Shown here piece by piece: positions 44,574 through 51,872 of a stretch of 64,000 nt of DNA. Within the stretch, counting starts at the first letter, position 1; each line of letters starts with the position of its first letter. The notes below the pieces were generated by a model. It did not search any database. It was not told the origin of the DNA and worked only from the letters and a program-made list of their open reading frames with translations. Where the stretch lies: NCBI GenBank assembly GCA_963725505.1, contig CAVRYN010000004.1:124001-188000 (forward strand). Reading direction: 5' to 3'. A program made the translations under genes and the position numbers. The stretch comes from Udaeobacter sp963725505 (GTDB lineage: Bacteria; Verrucomicrobiota; Verrucomicrobiia; Chthoniobacterales; UBA10450).

Positions 44574-44602
44574 GTCGGGGCGCTAAGGCCCCTCCCACAT
44601 TG
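44574..44602. repeat. REP copy, left-hand flank of the transposase remnant
   Basis: GGTCGGGGCGCTAAGG followed by CCCCTCCCACATT, the inverted partner of 44029-44057. It lies just upstream of the transposase start. Confidence 0.88.
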
Positions 44603-44611
44603 CGTAGCGGC

Positions 44612-46444
44612 CTACACCATCGGACGAAAACGGCCGACGACTTCCTGCAAACGTCCGGTGATTTGCCCTAACGAACAAACTTCGGCCGCTTCCAAGAGAC
44701 CGGGGAAAACATTGTCACCGCGCTCAGCCACCGCAGCCAATTTGTCCAGCGCACGTTTCGCTTTCTCCGCGTTTTTCTTTTTGAATTTCGCAAGCCGATT
44801 GACCTGCAATTGCTGTTTGCTACGTGGGGTGCGCGCAAGTTTCACGTCCGGAATTTCGCCGTCACCGTCGCGGTAGCGATTCAATCCGATGATTGGACGA
44901 GTGCCATCGTAAATTTGTTGTTCGTAGCGATGCGCGGCGTTTTGGATCTGGCTGCGCTGGTAACGTTCTTCCACCGCTGCCAAGACGCCGCCGAGTCGCT
45001 CGATCTCGCGGAATTCATCGAGAATCGCAGCTTCAACTGCGCGCTCGACGGCTTTCATTCCGGGCGAACCGCTCAGCATGTTCATGGTGTGTTTAAAAAT
45101 GCCGGATTCCTCGAGCAGGATTGCCTGCCCGTGCGCGGCGAGCCGGATCCACTCTTCACTTGGCGTGGTGAATGGTTCGTCCGCGCTATTGGAATGACAC
45201 GAATTCGTGGCGTTCATGTAGGCCAGAACTAATTCTGCGGCGGTGCGTGTGAGATTGTTTTTGAACTCGGCGGCAATCAACGAGCGCCCGCTGGTTTGCG
45301 TGTGCAATTTGTAAAGCTGGGCTCTCGATCCGGCGCCAAACACGTCGCGCATTCCAATTGCCCAGATGCGGCGCGACACACGCGCAAGCGCGATATATTC
45401 GGCATCGAGACCGCAATCGAGAAAGAACGAGAGGCGCGGGCCGAATTGGTCCACCGGAATCCCGCGCGCGGCGAACATTTCGACGTAAGCAAATCCGTTC
45501 GACAGCGTGTAAGCAGCTTGCTGCACCGGCGTGGAGCCCGCTTCGCCGATGTGATAACCGCTGATCGAGATCGGATACCAGCGCGGCATTTCACGCGTGG
45601 TGAACTCGACCATGTCGGTGAGAAAACGCAGCGACGGCTCGATCGGGAAAATCGTTTCGTTCTGTGCCTGGACTTCCTTGAAAATGTCAGCCTGGATTGT
45701 GCCGCGCAATTTTGGAACAACTTTCGGACCGAATCTCCGTTTGGCCGCCGCGATGTACATGGCCATGATGATCGGCGCCGGGCCGCTAATGGTCATTGAC
45801 GCGGAGAAATGCGGTGAGCCGAGATCGAAACCATCGTAAAGCCGCACCATGTCTTCGACGGTATCGATCGCCACGCCGCCTTCGCCGATTTTTCCGAAAA
45901 CGCCGTCGGCGTCGCTGTCGATGCCATAAAGCGTCGGGCCATCAAATGCTGTGCTGAGCCGATGGGTTCGTTGGTGTCTCGTCAGATAATGAAAACGCTC
46001 ATTGGTATCCTCGGCCAGCATCAAACCGGAGAACAAACGCGTAGGCTCTTCCTGTAGCGGCGGCCGTGTCGGCCGCTCCTTCGAACCTCTTGCAGGCGAC
46101 ACGCCTGCCACCACAGCTTTGTTCTTCTCGAAACTTTCGACCTCGCGAACCGGCTCCAAATACATCTCGCGGTACGCGCCATTTAGATACGGAAATTCGC
46201 CGGGCAATCCTTCGCCAAAGATGTAACGTGCGATCTCGCCCGGCTCATCGATCTCCGGCAATGCAAGTCGCGGTAATGGCAATCCGGTTGGCGTTCGCGT
46301 GGCCGGAATTTTTGCTTTGATGTCGTTCCAGCGTCCCAGCAGTTCACGCCCGAATTTTTCATCCTTGCGCGCGCGCTTCACCTGATCGAGCACGAACTTG
46401 TTATAATTTTCGACCGATTCGACGACTTGTCCGAGCTTGCTCAT
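44612..46444 (-). CDS. adenosylcobalamin-dependent acyl-CoA mutase, large chain (IcmF-like)
   Basis: Radical isomerase of the methylmalonyl/isobutyryl-CoA mutase family. The TIM-barrel core has GTIQADIFKEVQAQNETIFP, then YPISISGYHIGEAGSTPVQ with the active-site histidine and YMNATNSCHSNSADEPFTTP near the C-terminal end. No cobalamin-binding domain is present; it is in the adjacent gene, which overlaps by 4 bases (ATGA). Residues about 110-131 come from a TGTAG-type element read in frame. Substrate (methylmalonyl- or isobutyryl-CoA) is unresolved. Confidence 0.9.
   Translation of the reverse strand: MSKLGQVVESVENYNKFVLDQVKRARKDEKFGRELLGRWNDIKAKIPATRTPTGLPLPRLALPEIDEPGEIARYIFGEGLPGEFPYLNGAYREMYLEPVREVESFEKNKAVVAGVSPARGSKERPTRPPLQEEPTRLFSGLMLAEDTNERFHYLTRHQRTHRLSTAFDGPTLYGIDSDADGVFGKIGEGGVAIDTVEDMVRLYDGFDLGSPHFSASMTISGPAPIIMAMYIAAAKRRFGPKVVPKLRGTIQADIFKEVQAQNETIFPIEPSLRFLTDMVEFTTREMPRWYPISISGYHIGEAGSTPVQQAAYTLSNGFAYVEMFAARGIPVDQFGPRLSFFLDCGLDAEYIALARVSRRIWAIGMRDVFGAGSRAQLYKLHTQTSGRSLIAAEFKNNLTRTAAELVLAYMNATNSCHSNSADEPFTTPSEEWIRLAAHGQAILLEESGIFKHTMNMLSGSPGMKAVERAVEAAILDEFREIERLGGVLAAVEERYQRSQIQNAAHRYEQQIYDGTRPIIGLNRYRDGDGEIPDVKLARTPRSKQQLQVNRLAKFKKKNAEKAKRALDKLAAVAERGDNVFPGLLEAAEVCSLGQITGRLQEVVGRFRPMV
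46053..46117. repeat. TGTAG-type element inserted in frame in the mutase gene
   Basis: Starts TGTAGCGGCGGCC with stems GCGGCC/GGCCGC and GCAGGCG/CGCCTGC. The right end is worn (CCACCACAGC for the expected CTACA). It adds a charged stretch (VSPARGSKERPTRPPLQEEP) before RLFSGL. Confidence 0.75.
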
Positions 46445-47679
46445 TTCGATCCTTTCGTTCGGCGCGCCCTCGCCGCGGCGAGCAGGCTGTGGTCGCGCCC
46501 TACCAGATTATCGCTAGAAATTAAATCGAACAATCGATCCACGCCAGCGTTGCGATGGCGTTTTGCCACTGTGTCGATGAGTTGCTGATTGCGACGATTT
46601 TGTTCGAGACGTTGCTCGATTTCCGTGTGCGCGGTGCGCGCACGCTGAAGATCGCTTTTGTTCACCACCACGATGTCGGCCAGATCAAGCATCACGATTT
46701 TTTGCAACTGCAAGCGGCTGCCGTAATCCGGATTCATTACCAGTACTGTTAGTTCGACAATTCCATTTTTCTGAAACGGCATCGCTTCCTGGCCGGTGCC
46801 CACCGTCTCGATGATGACGTAATCGAAATTCGAACGCGCGAGCAACGCGAGACAATCGTGCGTTGCGGGCGAAAGTCCGCCAGCTTGTCCGCGCGTAGCC
46901 ATGCTGCGCATGAATACGCGATCGTCCTGGGAGTTGATCATGGTGGCTCGATCGCCCAGCAACGCGCCTTCGCCGACCACACTGGGGTCGTGCGACAAAA
47001 TTGCGATCCGCCCGTTAGGATTCTGATTCAAAAAACGCAGCACCAGTTCGTCAATCAGCGTCGTTTTTCCCGCGCCGCCCGGGCCGGTGAAACCAATGAC
47101 TCGAGATGTTTGATGTTTGATGTTTGATGTTTGAGGTCTTGTTTGCGACTTCGATGTTGAACGTTGTGCGTTGAGCGTTGGACGTTTTCTGCTTCCACTC
47201 GCATGAGCGTCTTCAATCTTTGTGAGCTTCTGTGCGAGTTCCTGGTCGGCCGATTTCGGGCGCGGCCTTTTCCCGCGCGGTTTGCCGTAGCGTTGATGAA
47301 CAAACTTCACCATGTCGTCGAGGGATGTTCCCGCGAAAAAAACTTCCTCCACCCCTTTGCGTTTCATGATTACGGCATCGTCGTGCGTGATAGTGCCGCC
47401 CCCGCCGCCGAACACCTTGATATCGTGGGCTCCTTTTTTGTGGAGAAGATTTACAACCTCAGCAAAAAACTCGATGTGCCCGCCATTGTAACTGGAGATG
47501 CCGACGGCGCGCACGTCCTCCTGGATCGCTGCGCGCACAATGTCGCCCACCGACCGGTGATAGCCGAGATAAATCACTTCGATCCCGTGCCGGATGAATT
47601 CCAGGTTGATCGTGTTGATCGCGCTATCATGCCCGTCGCAAATCGGAACCGCGGTCAAAATCCGGATGGGTGAAGTCAT
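46441..47679 (-). CDS. B12-binding domain fused to MeaB/ArgK-type GTPase (IcmF N-terminal half)
   Basis: Carries the cobalamin domain and the G-protein chaperone of the mutase on one chain. The B12 fold (1-130) has DGHDSAINT in place of DxHxxG, as in IcmF, and GGGGTITHDD. The GTPase (about 195-400) has Walker A GFTGPGGAGKTTLIDEL, VIIETVGTGQEA and base motif NKSDL. The linker (about 164-192) is a repeat phrase read in frame. With the downstream mutase it recreates the domain order of fused IcmF, split after the G domain. Confidence 0.88.
   Translation of the reverse strand: MTSPIRILTAVPICDGHDSAINTINLEFIRHGIEVIYLGYHRSVGDIVRAAIQEDVRAVGISSYNGGHIEFFAEVVNLLHKKGAHDIKVFGGGGGTITHDDAVIMKRKGVEEVFFAGTSLDDMVKFVHQRYGKPRGKRPRPKSADQELAQKLTKIEDAHASGSRKRPTLNAQRSTSKSQTRPQTSNIKHQTSRVIGFTGPGGAGKTTLIDELVLRFLNQNPNGRIAILSHDPSVVGEGALLGDRATMINSQDDRVFMRSMATRGQAGGLSPATHDCLALLARSNFDYVIIETVGTGQEAMPFQKNGIVELTVLVMNPDYGSRLQLQKIVMLDLADIVVVNKSDLQRARTAHTEIEQRLEQNRRNQQLIDTVAKRHRNAGVDRLFDLISSDNLVGRDHSLLAAARARRTKGSK
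47105..47190. repeat. phrase repeats inside the B12/GTPase gene
   Basis: Four units of TTGATGT/TGATGTT type followed by GTTGAACG, GTTGTGCG, GTTGAGCG, GTTGGACG. Translated on the minus strand they give TLNAQRSTSKSQTRPQTSNI. Confidence 0.8.
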
Positions 47680-47697
47680 GTCGTTTAAGAGATAACA

Positions 47698-47770
47698 ATA
47701 AATCTGGAAGCCAGGAAAACAGGAAAACTATCTGGAATGTAATTTCTTGGCTTCCTGGTTTCCTGATTAA
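47698..47770. repeat. GCCAGGAAAACAGGAAAAC inverted phrase
   Basis: TGGAAGCCAGGAAAACAGG on one side and TTGGCTTCCTGGTTTCCTG on the other form an inverted pair between the divergent GTPase and membrane-protein genes. Confidence 0.65.
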
Positions 47771-47827
47771 ACTTCTTCTCGATATGGCCGATCCGTTGGA
47801 TTGCACCGCCAAAAGCAGCCAACCAGC

Positions 47828-48298
47828 ATGAAAAACTCCCGAGCGGTTCGCGCAATTGTCACCGCTGGTCTGGTCGTTGGTATTTTGGACATTTCATCGG
47901 CGTTTGTGATTTGGTGGCAACGCGGCGTCGCACTACAGCGAGGATTGCAGGGAATCGCCGCTGGTTTGCTCGGCGCCAAATCATACGAAGGCGGAATGGC
48001 AACGGCCGGCCTGGGTCTGGTGCTCCATTTTCTCGTTACGTTTGTGGTGGTATCGCTCTTTTACCTGGTGAGTCGCAAGATCTCGTTCTTGACGAAACAG
48101 CCCTTTGTTTGCGGCGTGTTTTATGGGATAGGCGTTTACATTGTGATGTACTGGATTGTGTTGCCGGCGGCATTCTCAACTTTTCGACACCGGCTGTCTA
48201 ACGAGTTGCTCGAGTTCGCGATTCACATCTGCTTGATCGGCTTGCCGACCGCATTCATTGTGCGCAGATACTCTGAAGTGACGGAGCAATCTTCATGA
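47828..48298 (+). CDS. four-helix membrane protein, unknown
   Basis: A 156-residue protein with four hydrophobic segments (IVTAGLVVGILDISSAFVI; LGLVLHFLVTFVVVSLFYL; CGVFYGIGVYIVMYWIVLPA; FAIHICLIGLPTAFIV). I start at ATG 47828 (MKNSRAV). The pattern resembles small YagU/DUF1440-like membrane proteins, but I cannot assign a family firmly. The stop overlaps the next gene (ATGA), so it is coupled to the fabG-like reductase. Confidence 0.75.
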   Translation: MKNSRAVRAIVTAGLVVGILDISSAFVIWWQRGVALQRGLQGIAAGLLGAKSYEGGMATAGLGLVLHFLVTFVVVSLFYLVSRKISFLTKQPFVCGVFYGIGVYIVMYWIVLPAAFSTFRHRLSNELLEFAIHICLIGLPTAFIVRRYSEVTEQSS

Positions 48299-49050
48299 GC
48301 GACCCACTCGATTTCACCGGGAAAGTTGTTCTGGTCACTGGCAGCTCGCGCGGAATTGGCGCGGAGATGATAAAGGCGTTTGGACAACGCGGTGCGCAAT
48401 GCGTGGTGAATTATGTCGCCGACGCGCAGGGCCAGAACAAAGCGGACGCGATGAAAGTGGCAGACGAATTAAAGCAACCGCTGGTGATCGAATCCGACGT
48501 TACCCAGCCGCAGCAGGTCGAGGCGATGATGAAGCAGATTCAGGATCACGGCGGTGGGCTTGATATTTTAGTGAACAATTCCGGGATCATCAGCGATCGC
48601 ACCATCAAGAAAATGTCGATGGACGAGTTCGAGAGCGTCATTCGGGTGAATCTCATCGGCACATTCACCGTTACCCAAAAAACTGCCGCGATTCTGCGCA
48701 GCGGCGGCCGGATCATCAACATGTCGTCCGTAAGCGGGCAGATGGGTTTGTTCGGGCAGGCGAATTATTCCTCCAGCAAAGCGGGAATTATCGCGCTCAC
48801 AAAAGTTTCCGCACGGGAGTTTGCGCGGCAGAACGTCACGGTGAATGCGATTGCTCCGGGCTTCATCGACGTCGGCATGAGCAAGGGTATGCCCGATGAA
48901 GTGACGCAAAATTTCATCAAACAAATTCCGCTCGGACGCCTTGGTGACGTGAGTGAGATCGTAAACGCCGCGCTCTTCCTCGCTTCCCCAATGGCGTCAT
49001 ATATCACCGGTCAGGTCTTGAACGTGAACGGCGGTTTCTACATGGGCTGA
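48295..49050 (+). CDS. fabG: 3-oxoacyl-ACP reductase-like SDR
   Basis: NAD(P)H-dependent short-chain dehydrogenase. Cofactor motif TGSSRGIG (about 14-21), NNSG for NNAG (about 89-92), catalytic Ser in MSSVSG and YSSSK (Tyr-x3-Lys, about 158-162). The end ITGQVLNVNGGFYMG is typical of FabG. 251 residues. It may serve fatty-acid synthesis, but there is no other fab gene near, so another ketoacyl substrate is possible. Confidence 0.9.
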   Translation: MSDPLDFTGKVVLVTGSSRGIGAEMIKAFGQRGAQCVVNYVADAQGQNKADAMKVADELKQPLVIESDVTQPQQVEAMMKQIQDHGGGLDILVNNSGIISDRTIKKMSMDEFESVIRVNLIGTFTVTQKTAAILRSGGRIINMSSVSGQMGLFGQANYSSSKAGIIALTKVSAREFARQNVTVNAIAPGFIDVGMSKGMPDEVTQNFIKQIPLGRLGDVSEIVNAALFLASPMASYITGQVLNVNGGFYMG

Positions 49051-49067
49051 TCCGCCTCAACTCACCG

Positions 49068-49100
49068 CTTTAACGATTTAACGATTTAACGTTTAACGTC
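49068..49100. repeat. TTTAACGA quasi-tandem phrase
   Basis: Four units of TTTAACGA/TTTAACGT just after the fabG stop. It is a short-period phrase of the kind seen elsewhere in the window. Confidence 0.65.
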
Positions 49101-49103
49101 AGC

Positions 49104-49319
49104 TCAGTCCAACTTCTGCACCAGCAACCAGACCAAAGCCGAGAGCATCGCTGCGAATGCCGATAGAACGAACGTCGCACGTTTCGTCTGCCGTATTTTG
49201 AAGGCGGGCTTGGGAATATCGTCGTGAATATGGCTGGCCTCGAACAGTTTCATCAGTGCAAAAGCCACGACGAAACCGACGGCACCCCATTTGAGGCATC
49301 CCAGAGTGGTCTCAAGCAT
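49104..49319 (-). CDS. small two-helix membrane protein, unknown
   Basis: 71 residues with hydrophobic segments at about 10-23 (WGAVGFVVAFALMKLF) and 49-66 (VLSAFAAMLSALVWLLV) and a short polar loop between. The hairpin topology and normal codon use suggest a real gene. No family is recognised. It points towards the fabG gene. Confidence 0.6.
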   Translation of the reverse strand: MLETTLGCLKWGAVGFVVAFALMKLFEASHIHDDIPKPAFKIRQTKRATFVLSAFAAMLSALVWLLVQKLD

Positions 49320-49439
49320 CCCGCGCAGACCCTAGCGCAGGCAACCACGGCGCTCAAGCGCGCTCTTGATCTCGGCGGCGGGCAATTGACGCGTCTACCA
49401 ACCGAGCGCGCTCCCAGAATTAGAGCTTCGAACGTCCCT

Positions 49440-49667
49440 CTACGGTGTCGGCGCAGGAGAAGCAGATTCTGAAGGCGACGGAGACGCTTCGGTCTCGGCA
49501 GCTTTCTTCTTAGCCGGAGTCTTCTTCTTCTTTGCCGGCGACGGCGATGGAGACGCCTTAGCCGTCGCCGCGGTGGTCGAAGTTGCAGTAGTTCCCTGTT
49601 GTGTGCAGGAAACGATAAACGCGGCGCCGATCAGAACGGTAATGAATGTTAAAACAGATCTTCTCAT
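49440..49667 (-). CDS. small lipoprotein with Lys/Ser/Pro-rich tail
   Basis: From ATG 49667 the 75 residues begin with a lipoprotein signal (SVLTFITVLIGAAFIVSC, cleavage before Cys). The mature part is low complexity: Thr/Ala, then KKKKTPAKKK, then Ser/Pro repeats. No domain. It is similar in style to the linkers of the amidase at 14399 and the TonB-like protein at 50381. Confidence 0.65.
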   Translation of the reverse strand: MRRSVLTFITVLIGAAFIVSCTQQGTTATSTTAATAKASPSPSPAKKKKTPAKKKAAETEASPSPSESASPAPTP

Positions 49668-49768
49668 GGTTACAGTTGGGTTCGAGCGCAGCAGAATGTT
49701 CGGTCGCTCGCTAAATAGCAAGCACTAAACAAGTACCGCCAATGAAACAAAGCCCAAGGCGCGCACCA

Positions 49769-50152
49769 CTAGGTCGAGGAAGAACCACCGCCTGCCATGC
49801 TTTGGAGCGCATCAGCCAGCGTCTGGAACGTCGCGATTTGGATTTCGGGTCCATAATGAAATTGCGAGAGAATATTGAGACCAATGTCCTTGTGCGGATC
49901 GGGTATCACTCGCGTCACAGAAGCAACCCCTTTTTCGGCGAGCGTATCCATGATTTCGGCAATGTGACGCGCCGCTGCCGAATCCATTGAGTCCAACCAC
50001 CGGAAATCCGCCAGAACACGAAACCCGGGCGCAACATCCTGCAAGAGCTCGCGTACGCGTCGCGCAGCCAGCTTTGCTTGCTCGGCGGTGACCCGTTGCA
50101 GAGCGCTGATCACCAGGAGACGTTTCGATCGATCGAGCTCAACGGCGTACAT
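49769..50152 (-). CDS. STAS/SpoIIAA-like domain protein
   Basis: 127 residues, single alpha/beta domain: LLVISALQRVTAEQAKLAA, then GFRVLADFRWLDSMDSAAARHIAEIMD and VASVTRVIPDPHKDIGLNIL. This resembles SpoIIAA-like STAS domains, although no phosphorylatable serine can be pinned down with confidence. The C-terminus is Gly/Ser rich. A signalling or binding role is possible. The gene is flanked by repeats. Confidence 0.65.
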   Translation of the reverse strand: MYAVELDRSKRLLVISALQRVTAEQAKLAARRVRELLQDVAPGFRVLADFRWLDSMDSAAARHIAEIMDTLAEKGVASVTRVIPDPHKDIGLNILSQFHYGPEIQIATFQTLADALQSMAGGGSSST

Positions 50153-50237
50153 TCTTCGTGTTCACAGGATGCGACCATCCCCGCAAGTGCCGGCCGCCAG
50201 ATTACCGGGAAATTGGCTGTTCTTCTCACGAAAACTC

Positions 50238-50367
50238 CTCACCCTCCCCCTCTCCTCTTGCGAAAAGGAGAGGCGAGCCCTTCGACTTGCTCGCGGTGTG
50301 ATCATGATGCGCATTTGTTGCTTTTCGCCTCTCCCCTTCGCAGGGGAGAGGATTGAGGTGAGGGGTG
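50238..50367. repeat. CTCACCC...GGTGAGG inverted repeat
   Basis: Left half CTCACCCTCCCCCTCTCCTC plus GCGAAAAGGAGAGGCGAG. Right half CGCCTCTCCCCTTCGCAGG then GGAGAGGATTGAGGTGAGG. It forms large nested hairpins downstream of the TonB-like gene. Confidence 0.85.
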
Positions 50368-50380
50368 AATGAACACGATT

Positions 50381-51016
50381 TCATTCATAATCGATCGGCA
50401 CTTGGACCTGCGACACAGTTCCGGGTTTGAATCGCCACCTTCGAAACGTGTTGGTGGTAACGTTGTCGAGGATCGCATCACCGGTGCTTTGCGTCATGAT
50501 CGCATCCGTAACCTTCCCGCTCGTAGTATCGATTGTCATGATGCAAACACCGTTTCCAGTGATTTTGGCGCGCTTCGCTTGATATGGATACTCGGGCAAA
50601 GGAGCGCTCACTGCCATGGCTTGGGCAGCCGGTAACGACAACGAAGTGACAGCCGGGGAGCTGGCCGCCTCCGGTTGCGCGGCCGGGGTCCTCCGCTTTC
50701 TTACACGAGGTTTCTTTTCTAGCGGCGCAGCCGGTGTCACCGGTTCTTCTGGAGGTGGCGTCTGCTTGGTCATAGACGCTCGCTTTTGACTCGATGACCT
50801 GGCTGCAATTTTTAAGCTCGATTCCGCCTTTTTCTTTTTCGGTTTCGGCGTCAGCACTGCCTCGCCGGTATCCACGTGTTCCGGAAGATTTGCCGAAGTG
50901 GCGTCCTGCGCACGTGCAAACGGTGCATTAGCCAGCACAATACCCGTACTCAGAACGGCGAAAGTTCCTCGGTGGACGCGCACGAGAAAATCTCCTACCC
51001 GTGTCCGGAACGTCAA
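50381..51016 (-). CDS. TonB-family C-terminal domain protein
   Basis: 211 residues. An N-terminal signal or anchor (GTFAVLSTGIVLANAPFARA) is followed by a long Lys/Pro-rich spacer (about 55-135, KPKKKK and PPPEEP) and a TonB-like C-terminal domain (about 140-211: PLPEYPYQAKRAKITGNGVC, then RRWRFKPGTVSQVQVPI). TonB energises outer-membrane receptors, but single-domain relatives without ExbB/ExbD nearby can have other roles. Confidence 0.85.
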   Translation of the reverse strand: MTFRTRVGDFLVRVHRGTFAVLSTGIVLANAPFARAQDATSANLPEHVDTGEAVLTPKPKKKKAESSLKIAARSSSQKRASMTKQTPPPEEPVTPAAPLEKKPRVRKRRTPAAQPEAASSPAVTSLSLPAAQAMAVSAPLPEYPYQAKRAKITGNGVCIMTIDTTSGKVTDAIMTQSTGDAILDNVTTNTFRRWRFKPGTVSQVQVPIDYE

Positions 51017-51111
51017 ATTATCGCCACTTTTTGCAGCTTGTGGCTTGAATCTGTCCCGAAAAAGGAAGAGTGATTTTTTGTTGGGTCGTCGTTAACCTTT
51101 GCGCTTCTTCT

Positions 51112-51336
51112 ATGCTTTCGGTGATTTCAACAGACATTACGGTTTGGGTCATCTCCGCGCTTCTCGCGCTCGGCATCGGCTCGAGCAAGTATGCGAAGTG
51201 GAAAACGCGCGACAAACTGGTGCGAGAACTGGCAGCGATGGATCCCGAGCGCCGGGAAAAATTGCTCAGCCGCATGAGGCCGGATCTCGCCATGGAAGCG
51301 CGGCAGGAATTAATGCGGCGGTTCCAAATAAGCTGA
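51112..51336 (+). CDS. small membrane-anchored protein, unknown
   Basis: 74 residues from ATG 51112: one hydrophobic segment (ITVWVISALLALGIGSS) followed by a charged helical stretch (DKLVRELAAMDPERREKLL). No family recognised. It lies 26 bases before the thioesterase gene. Confidence 0.6.
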   Translation: MLSVISTDITVWVISALLALGIGSSKYAKWKTRDKLVRELAAMDPERREKLLSRMRPDLAMEARQELMRRFQIS

Positions 51337-51362
51337 TCGTCTCTTATTGACTCAATCCATCG

Positions 51363-51761
51363 ATGTCCTCCGCGCCTTTCGAAATGACCGTTTCAGTTCT
51401 GCCGGCTGACATCGACGAGCAAAATCACGTGAACAACACCGTTTACCTGCGCTGGGTCCAAGAGGTTGCCACTGCACACTGGCGAGCCATAACCAGCTTG
51501 GAAGCGCAGGAGACTATTGGCTGGGTCGTTCTGCGGCACGAGATCGACTACAAAGCTCCCGCGGCGTTTGGTGACCAGATCATGTTGCGGACGTGGGTCG
51601 GCAAAGCCACTCGGCTGACGTTTGAACGATTCACGGAAATCCGGCGCAACAGCGACGGCCAGCTCTTGTCAAAAGCTCGGACCCTGTGGTGCCCGATCAA
51701 CGCGCAAACCAGTCGGCCCGCCCGCGTCCCAGCGGAGGTGCGCGCGCAGTTTTCCACCTGA
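51363..51761 (+). CDS. acyl-CoA thioesterase (4HBT fold)
   Basis: Hot-dog-fold thioesterase of 132 residues. It has the YbgC/FadM-like core DIDEQNHVNNTVYLRWVQEV with the catalytic Asp/His positions, and TWVGKATRLTFERFTEIR. It probably hydrolyses short or medium acyl-CoA. The overlapping upstream frame of the following glycosyltransferase is not part of it. Confidence 0.88.
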   Translation: MSSAPFEMTVSVLPADIDEQNHVNNTVYLRWVQEVATAHWRAITSLEAQETIGWVVLRHEIDYKAPAAFGDQIMLRTWVGKATRLTFERFTEIRRNSDGQLLSKARTLWCPINAQTSRPARVPAEVRAQFST

Positions 51762-51831
51762 GTGCGGATCTCAAGGAGCGGCCGTTCCCGAACCGCCGCA
51801 GGCAATTGGGAAAATCGCGTTCTTCCCTGAA

Positions 51832-51872
51832 AGTTGAATATTCGGCGTCGAGCGTTGAGCGTTGGGCGTTGC
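51832..51872. repeat. GCGTTGAGCGTTGGGCG phrase at a gene start
   Basis: Quasi-tandem units GCGTCGA, GCGTTGA, GCGTTGG, GCGTTGC upstream of and overlapping the probable glycosyltransferase start. Related inverted copies are at 40685-40710 and 47155-47185. Confidence 0.65.

Noticed and set aside
49350..49440. tRNA-like stretch (GGTTGGTAGA on the minus strand)
   Set aside because: It resembles a D-arm, but I could not form an anticodon arm, a T-arm with TTCGA or an acceptor stem around it.
51686..51868. N-terminal extension of the glycosyltransferase
   Set aside because: The frame runs through the thioesterase end and phrase repeats and does not resemble glycosyltransferase sequence.
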